Assembly (NCBI RefSeq): GCF_003286085.1
Contig: NW_020825415.1
Coordinates: forward strand, 62,001 to 126,000
Source of the DNA: Drosophila persimilis
Taxonomy: Eukaryota > Arthropoda > Insecta > Diptera > Drosophilidae
DNA length: 64,000 nucleotides
Reading direction: 5' to 3'
Shown here: piece by piece, positions 12,801 through 22,173 of the stretch
How the letters are laid out: every line of letters starts with the position of its first letter
Numbering within the stretch: position 1 is the first letter of the stretch
Made by a program: the position numbers and the translations under genes
The notes under the pieces: model-generated
Database searches by the model: none
What the model was told of the DNA's origin: nothing
Seen by the model: the letters and a program-made list of their open reading frames with translations, nothing else

Positions 12801-13498
12801 GAGTCTACCCTCTTTAGCCCAAGAATCTTCTTGATGTGTGCCTGGAAAACAAGTCTTTTGTTATTAAAGCGTTTATTAAGTATATCCAGAGCCGCACGAT
12901 AATTGGCACTGGAGAGCTCCAACGATCGAACCGAATCCAAAGCCGCATCAGCGAGGCAAGAGCGAAGGTGCTGGAATTTCTCGATGTCACTGAGATCCGC
13001 ATCCGCTTCAATCACCGATTTGAACATTGCCATAAAATCCGAGAACTCGACGTATCCACCAGAAAACTTCGGCACCTTCAGCTCAGGAAGTCGCTGCTTG
13101 TGAGCCATGATGATGGTACTATGTCCGGAATGGCTTGGCAGAGTCGTAGAATTGGCAGCGGCGTGTGACTGGCTTACTTCAACAGCAGCCAGCAACTCAG
13201 CTTTCAACGATATGAAAAGAGTATCGAAGATTTCGCGCAGCTCACTCCCAATCTCGTTTTGATCGAGAGCCTCCAACTCATTATGGGCCTTAGTAAATTC
13301 CGCTCGAATTTCTGCCAACATATCAAGGCGCACCTCGACTTCCGCGGCGGTCAGCTTGTCGATTTTATTCCCCGCGAAGGATTCGCCAAGCCTGTGCAAT
13401 CGATCATATAATGACTGACTTTTACGTTTATACAGACTCAGTCTGGAATCAGCCACCACAATATTTCCGCCCGCGCCTGTATTTGGATCGTTGTCCAT
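6831..13498 (-). pseudogene. Family A gag-pol, unit 1, split by a CR1-like insertion
   Basis: A BEL/Pao polyprotein read from ATG 13498 (MDNDPN) down to a stop at 6831 inside the LTR. Upstream codons are open but lack ATG. Domains in order: gag with PELKVPKFSG, three Cys/His knuckles (about residues 350-416), protease LDSGSQ (about 490), RT with YVDD (about 905), RNase H (GFCDAS, about 1075), and integrase with GVDYCGP and SPHFGGLWEAAVK. The frame is open for 13498-10122. It is then broken by the insertion 8711-10115 and, further on, by a 23-bp deletion near 8173 relative to unit 2. At the site of the unit 2 nonsense codon this copy reads a sense codon. Confidence 0.9.
8711..10115 (+). mobile_element. 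5'-truncated CR1-like non-LTR retrotransposon
   Basis: Inserted between duplicated AAATGG (8705-8710 and 10116-10121); unit 2 has the uninterrupted site at 16078-16083. The coding part (to 9816) begins mid-RT with YTDFSKAFDSVNH, then SGVPQGSHLGPLLF, MYADDVKL (active site) and GVMLDPKLKFSEH, and ends with a normal C-terminus and stop. About 300 bp of GC-rich 3' UTR follow, ending caataa with no long poly(A). The RT resembles CR1/Jockey-superfamily elements of Drosophila. The frame is open throughout, so the copy is recent, but it cannot move by itself because endonuclease and ORF1 are absent. Confidence 0.85.
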
Positions 13499-13813
13499 GT
13501 TAACCGTTGTGCAATCGACACAACAACGGAAAATGAAATACCGCTTAAGCGACGATGTATAGACGCGAGAGCGAGAATGCAAGACACGAAAAGTCAAGAA
13601 CCGCGGCTGCAGCTGCGCAGAGAATGAGAGATTCGACGCTTAAAGTACCGGAATTTGTCTATAAATATTCCAGCCGCACTCTCACTGAATTTGCACTTTA
13701 AACTGTTTTTAATGTGCCCACAAATGTATTTGTTGGTAGTTAAACTACCCAACAACACAATATTGTATAATTAATAAGTGTTTTAACGGAACGCGATTAA
13801 GCAATGGTTTTAT

Positions 13814-13832
13814 ATCACGTCGGGGTCACCAA
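13814..13832 (-). promoter_or_regulatory. Family A primer binding site (tRNA-Trp type), unit 1
   Basis: The plus strand reads ATCACGTCGGGGTCACCA (13814-13831), one base from the LTR edge. This is the 3' end of tRNA-Trp plus CCA as I know it, so minus-strand DNA synthesis is probably primed by tRNA-Trp. The same site lies at 19776-19793 next to LTR 3. Confidence 0.75.
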
Positions 13833-14206
13833 TGTTTGAGATGCCAAGCTTTTTTGGCACCTATGTATTTCAAAATAAAAAGAGATTTTGGGTTAAACTT
13901 TATAATTCGTATTTAATCTTGGTGGCTTAGCGGAAGCCGATTGCTTGCTATTGCCAGATGAACTTTATGCGAGATCGATATGCAACCAATGCGCAGAGGG
14001 GTTAGCATAGAACTAAAACTATAGACGACGGCGTTAGATCAAAGTGACTGCCGAAGTGGCGGCAGCAGATCAAAGTAGTTGCCGAAGTGGCGGCGGCAGA
14101 GAGCCCCTTTAGCGGGAGAGCGCAGCAGCTCTGCAGAAAGTCAATGCTTTACAACATATGTTGTTTTTTTAAAGTTACGGTTATTCTTCAGCGGCTGGCC
14201 CGAACA
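13833..14206 (-). repeat. Family A LTR 2 (shared middle LTR)
   Basis: 374 bp. It serves as 5' LTR of unit 1 (priming site to its left on the plus strand) and 3' LTR of unit 2 (its pol stop codon lies at 14181-14183 inside). There is no target duplication on either side. Confidence 0.92.
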
Positions 14207-17200
14207 TACTCCCCCCGTTGGGAGCTAGTCTCTCAACAGATTCCTTAAGGGGCAGCAAACATAGCCGAGTGACGGCCCTCCTGATGTTTCCTGAGGATGT
14301 CTTCAGGTCAGCGACGCGACACACTCCGTCCTTGCCGAAAACGACATCGACCACTCTAGCCAGTGGCCAACGCATTGGAGGAAGATTTTCGTCCTTCACC
14401 AGAACGAGGTCGTTCTTGCAGATGTTTTGCGCGGGGGTGCGCCACTTCGCGCGCTCTTGCAAAAGAGTGAGATACTCTTCGCGCCAACGGCTCCAAAATA
14501 TTTGCTGTAGTTGGGTGACCCGCTGCCAGCCATCCAGAAGATTGTAGTTCAGCTTCGTTAGGTCAGGCTCGAGGATTTGCTCATGGGGGCCGCCTAAAAG
14601 CAGATGAGCAGGAGTCAAAACGTCTAAATCATCAGGATTTTCTGAAAGCGAGAGCAAAGGGCGAGAGTTAACAATTGCAGTGATCTGACAGATCAGAGTG
14701 CGCAGCTCGTCGAAGCTAAGCACAGATGGTCCAACTGAGCGGTACAGGTGATATTTTGCGGTCTTCACGGCCGCTTCCCACAACCCGCCAAAATGCGGAG
14801 AGCGAGGTGGAATGAAACGCCAGTCGATCGAGTCAGCCAAGCAGGATTCGTGGACCTCCTTCATATGCGGTTCGCTCAGACAGAGCTTCTTTAGCTCCAG
14901 AAGCTCGTTCTTGGCGCCAACGAAGTTTGTCGCATTGTCCGACCAAATTTGACTTGGCCTTCCTCGAGTGGAAGTAAAACGCTTTAGTGCGCCTAGAAAC
15001 GATGCAGTGGTCAAATCCTTTACGAGCTCCATGTGTATAGCCTTGGAAGTGAAGCAGATGAATACGCTAATGTAGCACTTGATCGGAGGCCTTGTGCGGA
15101 TTTCTGATCGGTAGAAAAAAGGTCCACAGTAATCTACTCCAGTGACTTCAAAAGCTCGAGATCCTTCCAAACGTTCCTTAGGTAGGTCTCCCATGATGTG
15201 TTCGACCATGCGCGGCCTAGTCCTGAAGCATCTCACACATCTGCTGACGACCCTTGACACTGCCTTAACACCTCCAATGGGCCAATATTCCAGCCGAATT
15301 TTGGATAGCAAGGCGCGAGGTCCGGCATGGAGGTTTCTTTCATGGTAATATCTTATCAGCGCAAAGGTAATGGAATGTCCCTTTGGCAGAATGAGCGGGT
15401 GCTGAGCATCAAATCCTAGCGATGAGTTGCCAAGACGACCTCCAACTCTAAGTAGTCCAGAATGATCGATGAACGGGTTGAGCGAACTAATAGAACTGGA
15501 TTTCATGACTTGACCATTGCGCCGAATCTCCTTTATGTCCATCCACAGCTGAATGTGTCGAATTAGAAGATGCGTTCCTTGCCGAATATCAGAAACTGTG
15601 AGTCCTGGATGCCTAAGACGATGTATAAATTTATGCATGTAGGCGAATGTGCGCTGCATGCGAAAGAATGAATTCGCAAATTTGCATCCGGACGTGAGAT
15701 CGGCATGTGGAGACGTGATTAGCAATCCTCTCTTGCGAAGCTCCAAAGTTGCTATGTTGTTAGTAGGAGATACAGGCCACTTATCCTTGGAGCATAGCAA
15801 AAAGGATGGGCCGTGAAACCATAGCTCTGACTGGATAAGATGGTTGGGAAGCGAGCCTCTCGAGAGAATATCAGCAGGATTTAAAGATGTGGGAACATAG
15901 CGCCATTCCATGTCTGCCGTCAACTCCTGAATTGATGCCACTCGATTTGCCACGAAAACTTGAAATTTAGCTGGCTCGTCCCTAATCCAAGATAATGCTG
16001 TTGACGAATCCGACCAGCAATAGAACCGACCTGTAAAGATTCCCATGTCCTTTACATTCTGCATGATTTTCGCAAGCAAATGGGCTCCACTTAATTCCAG
16101 CTTAGGAATCGATATAGTCTTTAGCGGAGCCACTCGCGACTTTGAGCACAAAACGTGGCTCGAAGACTGGGCTTCCCTGGACACGACATACACGCAAGCG
16201 CCATATGCTTCTAAGCTGGCATCACAGAATCCGTGAACTTCTGTAGCCACACTAGAACGAAGAACCAAGCGAGGAAATGAGATCCGAGAAATGCTTGCCA
16301 AACTATTTCTCAAGTCCATCCAAGTTGAATGCAATGCTGAGGGTAGGCTTTCATCCCAATCCAAATTTTCTCTCCAAAGCTGCTGAAGGAAGATTTTGCA
16401 CCTGACAATGACTGGATTTATCAATCCAAGAGGGTCGTAGAACCGCGCAATCGTAGATAGAACCGACCGCTTTGATGGCTTTGAGGTTGTGTCCAGTGCG
16501 GACAAGGCAAAAAGCAGCTGATCCGAAGCAGGGTCCCACGCTAAGCCGAGAGTTTTGGCTATGTCGCTTCCATCATTAAACTTTAGGAACTTCTCTATGT
16601 CATCTTCAGGGGTTCCCTCAAGTACTTCCTGGTGACTGGAGCACCATTTCCTAAGTCTAAAGTTACCACGGGACAGTAAAGCTGATGTTTGGTGCATCTT
16701 TTCCATGACCTGTGCGACCGAATTACCGCCCGAAATAAGGTCATCCACGTAAAACTCCTGCCGCAGAGCAGCTGAGCCAAGAGGGTAGGATTCACCCTCG
16801 TCGATGGCCAGCTGGTGCATTGCGCGGACCGCTAAAAATGATGCAGCCCTCGTCCCGTATGTGACGGTGTCTAATGTGTAGACTTGAACCTCGGACTCGA
16901 TGGAATCTCGCCATAGGATGCACTGATACAAATTGTCGGGTGGGGACACTCGTACGCAGCGGTACATTTTACAAATGTCCCCAGTGAGAGCGACTGGATA
17001 TGTTCGAAAGCGAATCAATATGTTGAACAATGCAGGCTGAATAACAGGGCCTGTCATCATCACATCATTTAGAGAATATCCAGTTGATGTAGCTGCGGAT
17101 CCATTGAAAACGACATGGAGTTTTGTCGTCGTACTGTCCTCCTTTAGGACACAGTGATGAGGCAAGAAATATTTGCAGAGGCTACGGGAATCAGGGTTGA

Positions 17201-19460
17201 CTTGGTGCATATGATGCAAATCAATGTACTCCCTCATAAAGGCGGAATACCGCTCCTTTAGTGTAGGATTACGCTCCAGTTTTCGCTCCAGACTGATGAA
17301 CCGTCGATAAGCCTGAGCATAAGATTCTCCTAAACGATCAATATTGTTGTTTAGCGGCAGACGAACTGCATACTCCCCGGATGGCAACCGTGAAAGGTGG
17401 CTTACGAAATGTGCTTCACAATCGTCTTCTTCTTTGGTATTCAACCCAACCTCCACACAATTCTCGACTTCCCAAAACATACGAAGAGTTTTATCCAACC
17501 TTGCTTCCATCTCAGCTATCGAATCTGGACAATTGTGCGTGGCCAAAAGCGCCGAGCTTGATACCTTCTGTCCACCACCAGATACGATCCACCCAAGCCG
17601 GGTCTTCTGCAGAAGAGGCAGTCCATCGGTGAGTTTGATTTGCCCTACGCAGAGGAGATCATAAAAAACGCTCGCACCAATGAGAAGATCAACCCGTTGA
17701 GGATTGAAAAATGCAGGATCAGCGAGCTGAATGTTAGATGGAATACGCCAATCGGATACATTTACTGCCATACTTGGTTGAGAATCGGTAATCGTGGGGG
17801 CGATGAGAGCAGTAAGCGTTGCTGTGTAAGCAGAGGTGCGAGAATGCATACAAATGCTTATGGTGGATCCCTCAGTAGAAACGCTGGTATCGCCCAGCCC
17901 AGACACAAGTGCAGACGATTGAGTTCTCCTAAGCTGAAGCTGCTGGGCGAACCTCGATGTGACGAGATGCAACTGCGATCCTGAATCTAAGATGGCACGA
18001 CAAGGAACTAAAACGCCAGACCAATTCTTCACGAGAACCACGGCTGTAGCCAGAAGTACGACATCAGAGTGAAGACCTTGGGTAGCAAGAGAGGTAGACG
18101 AAGGTAGAGACGAGCTGCTAGCAGAATTTTGAGCAACGGAAAGAGTGTCCGGTTGAACGGCCAGATCGGGAGGAGTAATACCTGGGCAGCCTTGTGTTGT
18201 GGGCTGCATACTAACGAAGTGCAACAAACTATGATGCCTACCGCCGCATACTCGACATTTTCCACTATTGCATGCGCGGGTCCGGTGCCCCGGTTTTAGG
18301 CAATTGAAGCATAGGGAAAGCTTCTTCACTTCTTTGTGGCGCAGCAACGGTGAGAGATTTTCGAATATCTTGCACGAGTATATTCCATGGCCCGCTGAGT
18401 GGCAAAAGACGCATACAGACGGGTCGGCGGAAGAGTTGGAAGCTACAAACGTTTTCTTAACATGCGTATAGGAATGGTTTTTTCCCACCTGATCGCTACT
18501 AGCGTGTGTCGCTGTAGCATATTCCAATCGCTCCATTTTCTGGCAGCGTTGCTGCAAGAATTCGAAGAATTCCTCTGCGGTAGGTATAGCATCCGACGAT
18601 GTGTGCTCCTCCCATTTGGTTTGCGTCTTCGAATCCAACTTCTGCAGCAGCATGTTGATAACCATGAATCCCGAAATCTCCTCAGCAGTTCCCAATGTCT
18701 GCAACGCTCGCATGTGTAAATTGACTGCATCCGAAAACTCCCGAAGCCTTTTAGCAGAAGGCGAGTCTACCCTCTTTAGCCCAAGAATCTTCTTGATGTG
18801 TGCCTGGAAAACAAGTCTTTTGTTATTAAAGCGTTTATTAAGTATATCCAGAGCCGCACGATAATTGGCACTGGAGAGCTCCAACGATCGAACCGAATCC
18901 AAAGCCGCATCAGCGAGGCAAGAGCGAAGGTGCTGGAATTTCTCGATGTCACTGAGATCCGCATCCGCTTCAATCACCGATTTGAACATTGCCATAAAAT
19001 CCGAGAACTCGACGTATCCACCAGAAAACTTCGGCACCTTCAGCTCAGGAAGTCGCTGCTTGTGAGCCATGATGATGGTACTATGTCCGGAATGGCTTGG
19101 CAGAGTCGTAGAATTGGCAGCGGCGTGTGACTGGCTTACTTCAACAGCAGCCAGCAACTCAGCTTTCAACGATATGAAAAGAGTATCGAAGATTTCGCGC
19201 AGCTCACTCCCAATCTCGTTTTGATCGAGAGCCTATAACTCATTATGGGCCTTATTAAATTCCGCTCGAATTTCTGCCAACATATCAAGGCGCACCTCGA
19301 CTTCCGCGGCGGTCAGCTTGTCGATTTTATTCCCCGCGAAGGATTCGCCAAGCCTGTGCAATCGATCATATAATGACTGACTTTTACGTTTATACAGACT
19401 CAGTCTGGAATCAGCCACCACAATATTTCCGCCCGCGCCTGTATTTGGATCGTTGTCCAT
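14181..19460 (-). pseudogene. Family A gag-pol, unit 2, nearly intact (one nonsense codon)
   Basis: About 1,759 codons from ATG 19460 (MDNDPN) to TAA 14181, open except for one TAG at 19231-19233. There unit 1 reads Leu-Glu and unit 2 reads Leu-stop, caused by two adjacent changes (gg to at). Domains: N-terminal gag rich in charged helices, capsid region with PELKVPKFSG, knuckles CVFCHSAGH, CFNCLKPGH and CRVCGGRHH, protease LDSGSQLH, RT (LTGDICKMYR, YVDD), RNase H (GFCDASLEAYGA, WSDSSTALSW), integrase (GVDYCGPFF, WSDNATNF, FIPPRSPHFGGLW) and a C-terminal domain. No env-like frame follows. The single-ORF gag-pol layout is usual for BEL/Pao. The nonsense codon should prevent expression of most of the protein unless read through. 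Confidence 0.92.
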
Positions 19461-19775
19461 GTTAACCGTTGTGCAATCGACACAACAACGGAAAATGAAA
19501 TACCGCTTAAGCGACGATGTATAGACGCGAGAGCGAGAATGCAAGACACGAAAAGTCAAGAACCGCGGCTGCAGCTGCGCAGAGAATGAGAGATTCGACG
19601 CTTAAAGTACCGGAATTTGTCTATAAATATTCCAGCCGCACTCTCACTGAATTTGCACTTTAAACTGTTTTTAATGTGCACACAAATGTATTTGTTGGTA
19701 GTTAAACTACCCAACAACACAATATTGTATAATTAATAAGTGTTTTAACGGAACGCGATTAAGCAATGGTTTTAT

Positions 19776-19794
19776 ATCACGTCGGGGTCACCAA
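19776..19794 (-). promoter_or_regulatory. Family A primer binding site (tRNA-Trp type), unit 2
   Basis: Same 18 bases as at 13814, next to the outer 5' LTR (19795). The leader between this site and the gag ATG (19460) is about 315 bp and holds no other ORF. Confidence 0.75.
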
Positions 19795-20196
19795 TGTTTG
19801 AGATGCCAAGCTTTTTTGGCACCTATGTATTTCAAAATAAAAAGAGATTTTGGGTTAAACTTTATAATTCGTATTTAATCTTGGTGGCTTAGCGGAAGCC
19901 GATTGCTTGCTATTGCCAGATGAACTTTATGCGAGATCGATATGCAACCAATGCGCAGAGGGGTTAGCATAGAACTAAAACTATAGACGACGGCGTTAGA
20001 TCAAAGTGACTGCCGAAGTGGCGGCAGCAGATCAAAGTAGTTGCCGAAGTGGCGGCGGCAGAGAGCCCCTTTAGCGGGAGAGCGCAGCAGCTCTGCAGAA
20101 AGTCAATGCTTTACAACATATGTAGGCGGCTCTCTATGCTCATACAATAATAATAATTTTAAAGTTACGGTTATTCTTCAGCGGCTGGCCCGAACA
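19795..20196 (-). repeat. Family A LTR 3 (outer 5' LTR), variant
   Basis: 402 bp against 374 bp in LTRs 1 and 2. The block around 20121-20160 (taggcggctctctatgctca, then taa repeats) replaces the short t-tract present in the other two LTRs; the rest matches. Ends TG...CA, followed by the AACAC duplication. Confidence 0.9.
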
Positions 20197-20287
20197 AACA
20201 CATAAATACACACATATCGACACATACAGACATATGTGAACCGCTATTTGGACGCAACAGTTATATGTACCGTTTTATTTTTTTTTT
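20197..20287 (+). other. B2 leader, resumed, ending in a 10-T tract at the Eogt boundary
   Basis: After AACAC the text continues the B2 leader: 'ttggacgcaacagttatatgta' aligns with 'ttggacgcaataactacacatatatgta' of the B1 leader (minus strand, about 41870-41900). It ends in T10 (20278-20287). Read on the Eogt strand this is an A10 tract 48 bases past the Eogt stop codon, which could be the tail of a reverse-transcribed mRNA. Confidence 0.6.
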
Positions 20288-20335
20288 GGGTCGAGCAAAT
20301 AATTCAAATAAATGCATTTGGATCACAAAAAGGAA

Positions 20336-21801
20336 CTACAGCTCTTCTATCTTGTGAGTGCGTACTTCGCTGGCCGCTTGGGAAACCAAGTGCAAAAATT
20401 CCTCTACATCAAAGCGATAGTTTGTGAATTTGGCATGTGCGCCGCCTTCTGGATGATGACCCTCGTCTTGGGGGTAGACCAGTTCCCTCTGCTCCCAGGT
20501 ACGATAGCGAACGCCCCGCAACCGAGCCAAATCCTTGTAGCAATTAGGATCCTCACAGTTGTACAGCTCAAAAATGCATGCCCAGTTGGGCAGGAAGAGT
20601 AAGTGTGTCAGACCGGCGCCATGCATTCCAATCAGAATGTCGGTGAAGGAAAGCCGCTCATAGGAGACGCGCTGGACCAAATAATCATCGTTTTCTTCCA
20701 GCTGAGACAGTAGATCCTGCTCATTGAGCACTTGACCATACTTTGTGTTTCGTAGTCTGCGTTGAGGCGGTTTGAAAGGAATCTGAAGGCGATGCAAAAT
20801 GAACTCGGAGAAGGCGCGAAACAATGCGCTATTTGAGCAGCCCTGTATTATGTGCGTATTGTAGAACAGCCCAAAGATCATACGTGTCAGCAGCGGCAGC
20901 ACAACGTTCCGAAAGCACACTCGCTTCCCCTCCAAATCACTCAAGGTCCAAACTGGTCGCTGGGAGAAGGCTTTGAACGTATCCCGGAACGGCGAGTCAT
21001 ATGGATAGGTCTCCCAAATTAGGATCTGAACATCGGTGTTAAAGGCGGCTGGGTGGGACTGGTTGACAAAGAGCGAAGCATACAAGTTGAAAAAGTCGCA
21101 GAAATGGTGATACATATTGTACGTAGCGTCAATTTTCATAATGAAAGTGGGCGTATTCACGACCAGGTCACACAAGCCACTCTCCAGCACGGGCTTCGGC
21201 AAGACTGCAAAGTTCCGCAGCTCAGGACCCCACGACTGCAGGGCAGATCCAATGTGTTCCATTTCTGCCGAGAGACGTGTTCGATTCAAATCACAGTGAC
21301 CTAGCAGCTGGCCTGGACTCAGCACATCCATGTGGTAACGAATACGCTCCTCTCGCTGTGCCACGTCGCGGAGATCGAAGAGCAGATTTCGTCCCCGGCA
21401 GAAGCGGAGATATCGTGTGCATTCCAAGGAAGAGTCTGTTAGGTATTTGGGCATGCACATCGGAGTGAGCTCCATCAACTGTTGCTGTATGTAGCCGAAG
21501 TCAGCGTGGTAGTAGAAGGTCTGCACCTGAGCCTCCTTGCTTCGCGCCCATCCAGTGTGATCCCCGGCACAGTGGGGAAAACGTGCTTCAGCACTACAAT
21601 CTCGCTCGTGGCCCCAGCAGGCGGACGAGGTTGATCTGGTCGTGGCGTTCGACGGCAGCTCGTGTTTCAGTTTTGGAAATGTGTTGAGGTAGCGTATAAG
21701 ATGATCGGACGGCAAATTCGGCAAAGACAACGTGTGCTTTGCGTCCGGGGTCGTTTGGGCCACGGCCACGGCAGCCCGTTGAGTATTAGCAGGAGCAGCA
21801 T
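20336..21801 (-). pseudogene. Eogt: Eogt: EGF-domain-specific O-GlcNAc transferase copy, N-terminal frameshift
   Basis: EOGT is an endoplasmic reticulum glycosyltransferase (GT61 family) that adds O-linked GlcNAc to Ser/Thr of secreted EGF repeats such as those of Notch and Dumpy. The main frame is open for about 477 codons (21769-20336). It shows LPNLPSDHLIRYL near the mature N-terminus, CWGHERDC, MYHHFCDFFN, and the family signature ILIGMHGAGLTHLLF (HGAG at about residue 383) followed by ELYNCEDPNCYKDL. It ends KIEEL, a KDEL-like retention signal. The likely start with a hydrophobic signal peptide (ATG 21801, MLLLLILNG) is in another frame, and the main frame has a stop upstream and no ATG, so a small indel separates the two parts. 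No intron is visible. The copy lies antisense inside the leader of B2. It may be a retrocopy; a functional gene with a misread base is the alternative. Confidence 0.85.
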
Positions 21802-22085
21802 AACTTTAAGTACTTCGTTGCAGGCTTCGATTTCTAATCGCACACTTTCGCGACTCGATTTCACAGCCAGTGCCACATCGAGAGCATCTTAAACTGCATT
21901 TCACGGCCAACAATGGCAGCGGCTCGGTGTTATGATCTCACTCGGCAGCAGCTTCGTGGCGGCTGCGCAGCGTCCGTTAATGGATAAGATGATTATGATT
22001 AAGTTAATTCAACAGCAGCCGCCGCTGTCCATCATTGTGATGAAGAACACGGCCGAAAACCTGACCTATATACATACATCTTTCG
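21802..22085 (-). other. Probable 5' UTR of the Eogt copy
   Basis: About 280 bp upstream of the signal-peptide ATG, GC-richer than the retroelement around it, without stops arranged as a gene and without TE similarity I can see. It ends where B2 leader sequence resumes (cgtttactgcaatcactgtcg, about 22084). If the copy came from an mRNA this would be its 5' UTR. Confidence 0.4.
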
Positions 22086-22173
22086 TTTACTGCAATCACT
22101 GTCGCCCCCCCCCCCCCATAAATAAATAGAAATAATACTGCTTTGTTGCGTAAAATCTTCATACACAAACATT
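22086..22173 (+). other. B2 leader end with C13 tract, before gag
   Basis: 'actgcaatcactgtcgcccc' aligns with 'actgcaatcgctgtcacccc' in the B1 leader, showing that this is leader and that the Eogt block interrupts it. A run of 13 C (22105-22117) follows, then AT-rich sequence to the gag ATG at 22174. Confidence 0.55.

Larger units (their letters stand above)
6483..20196 (-). mobile_element. Tandem dimer of BEL/Pao family A: LTR-internal-LTR-internal-LTR
   Basis: Three LTRs (6483-6856, 13833-14206, 19795-20196) separate two internal regions (6857-13832 and 14207-19794). The outer edges share one 5-bp target duplication, AACAC, at 6478-6482 and 20197-20201. No duplication surrounds the middle LTR. 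This is the structure expected for a single dimeric insertion, or for unequal LTR recombination between two copies of one insertion. The two internal regions are nearly identical outside a CR1-like insertion and a 23-bp deletion in the first, so the array is young compared with its B2 host. Confidence 0.9.

Noticed and set aside
20336..21801. Eogt as the ordinary host locus
   Set aside because: Not fully excluded, but B2 leader sequence on both sides and the frame break make an inserted copy more likely; kept as the alternative.
21932..22129. 65-codon plus-strand ORF before B2 gag
   Set aside because: It crosses the boundary between Eogt 5' sequence and the B2 leader and runs into the C tract; no support as a gene.
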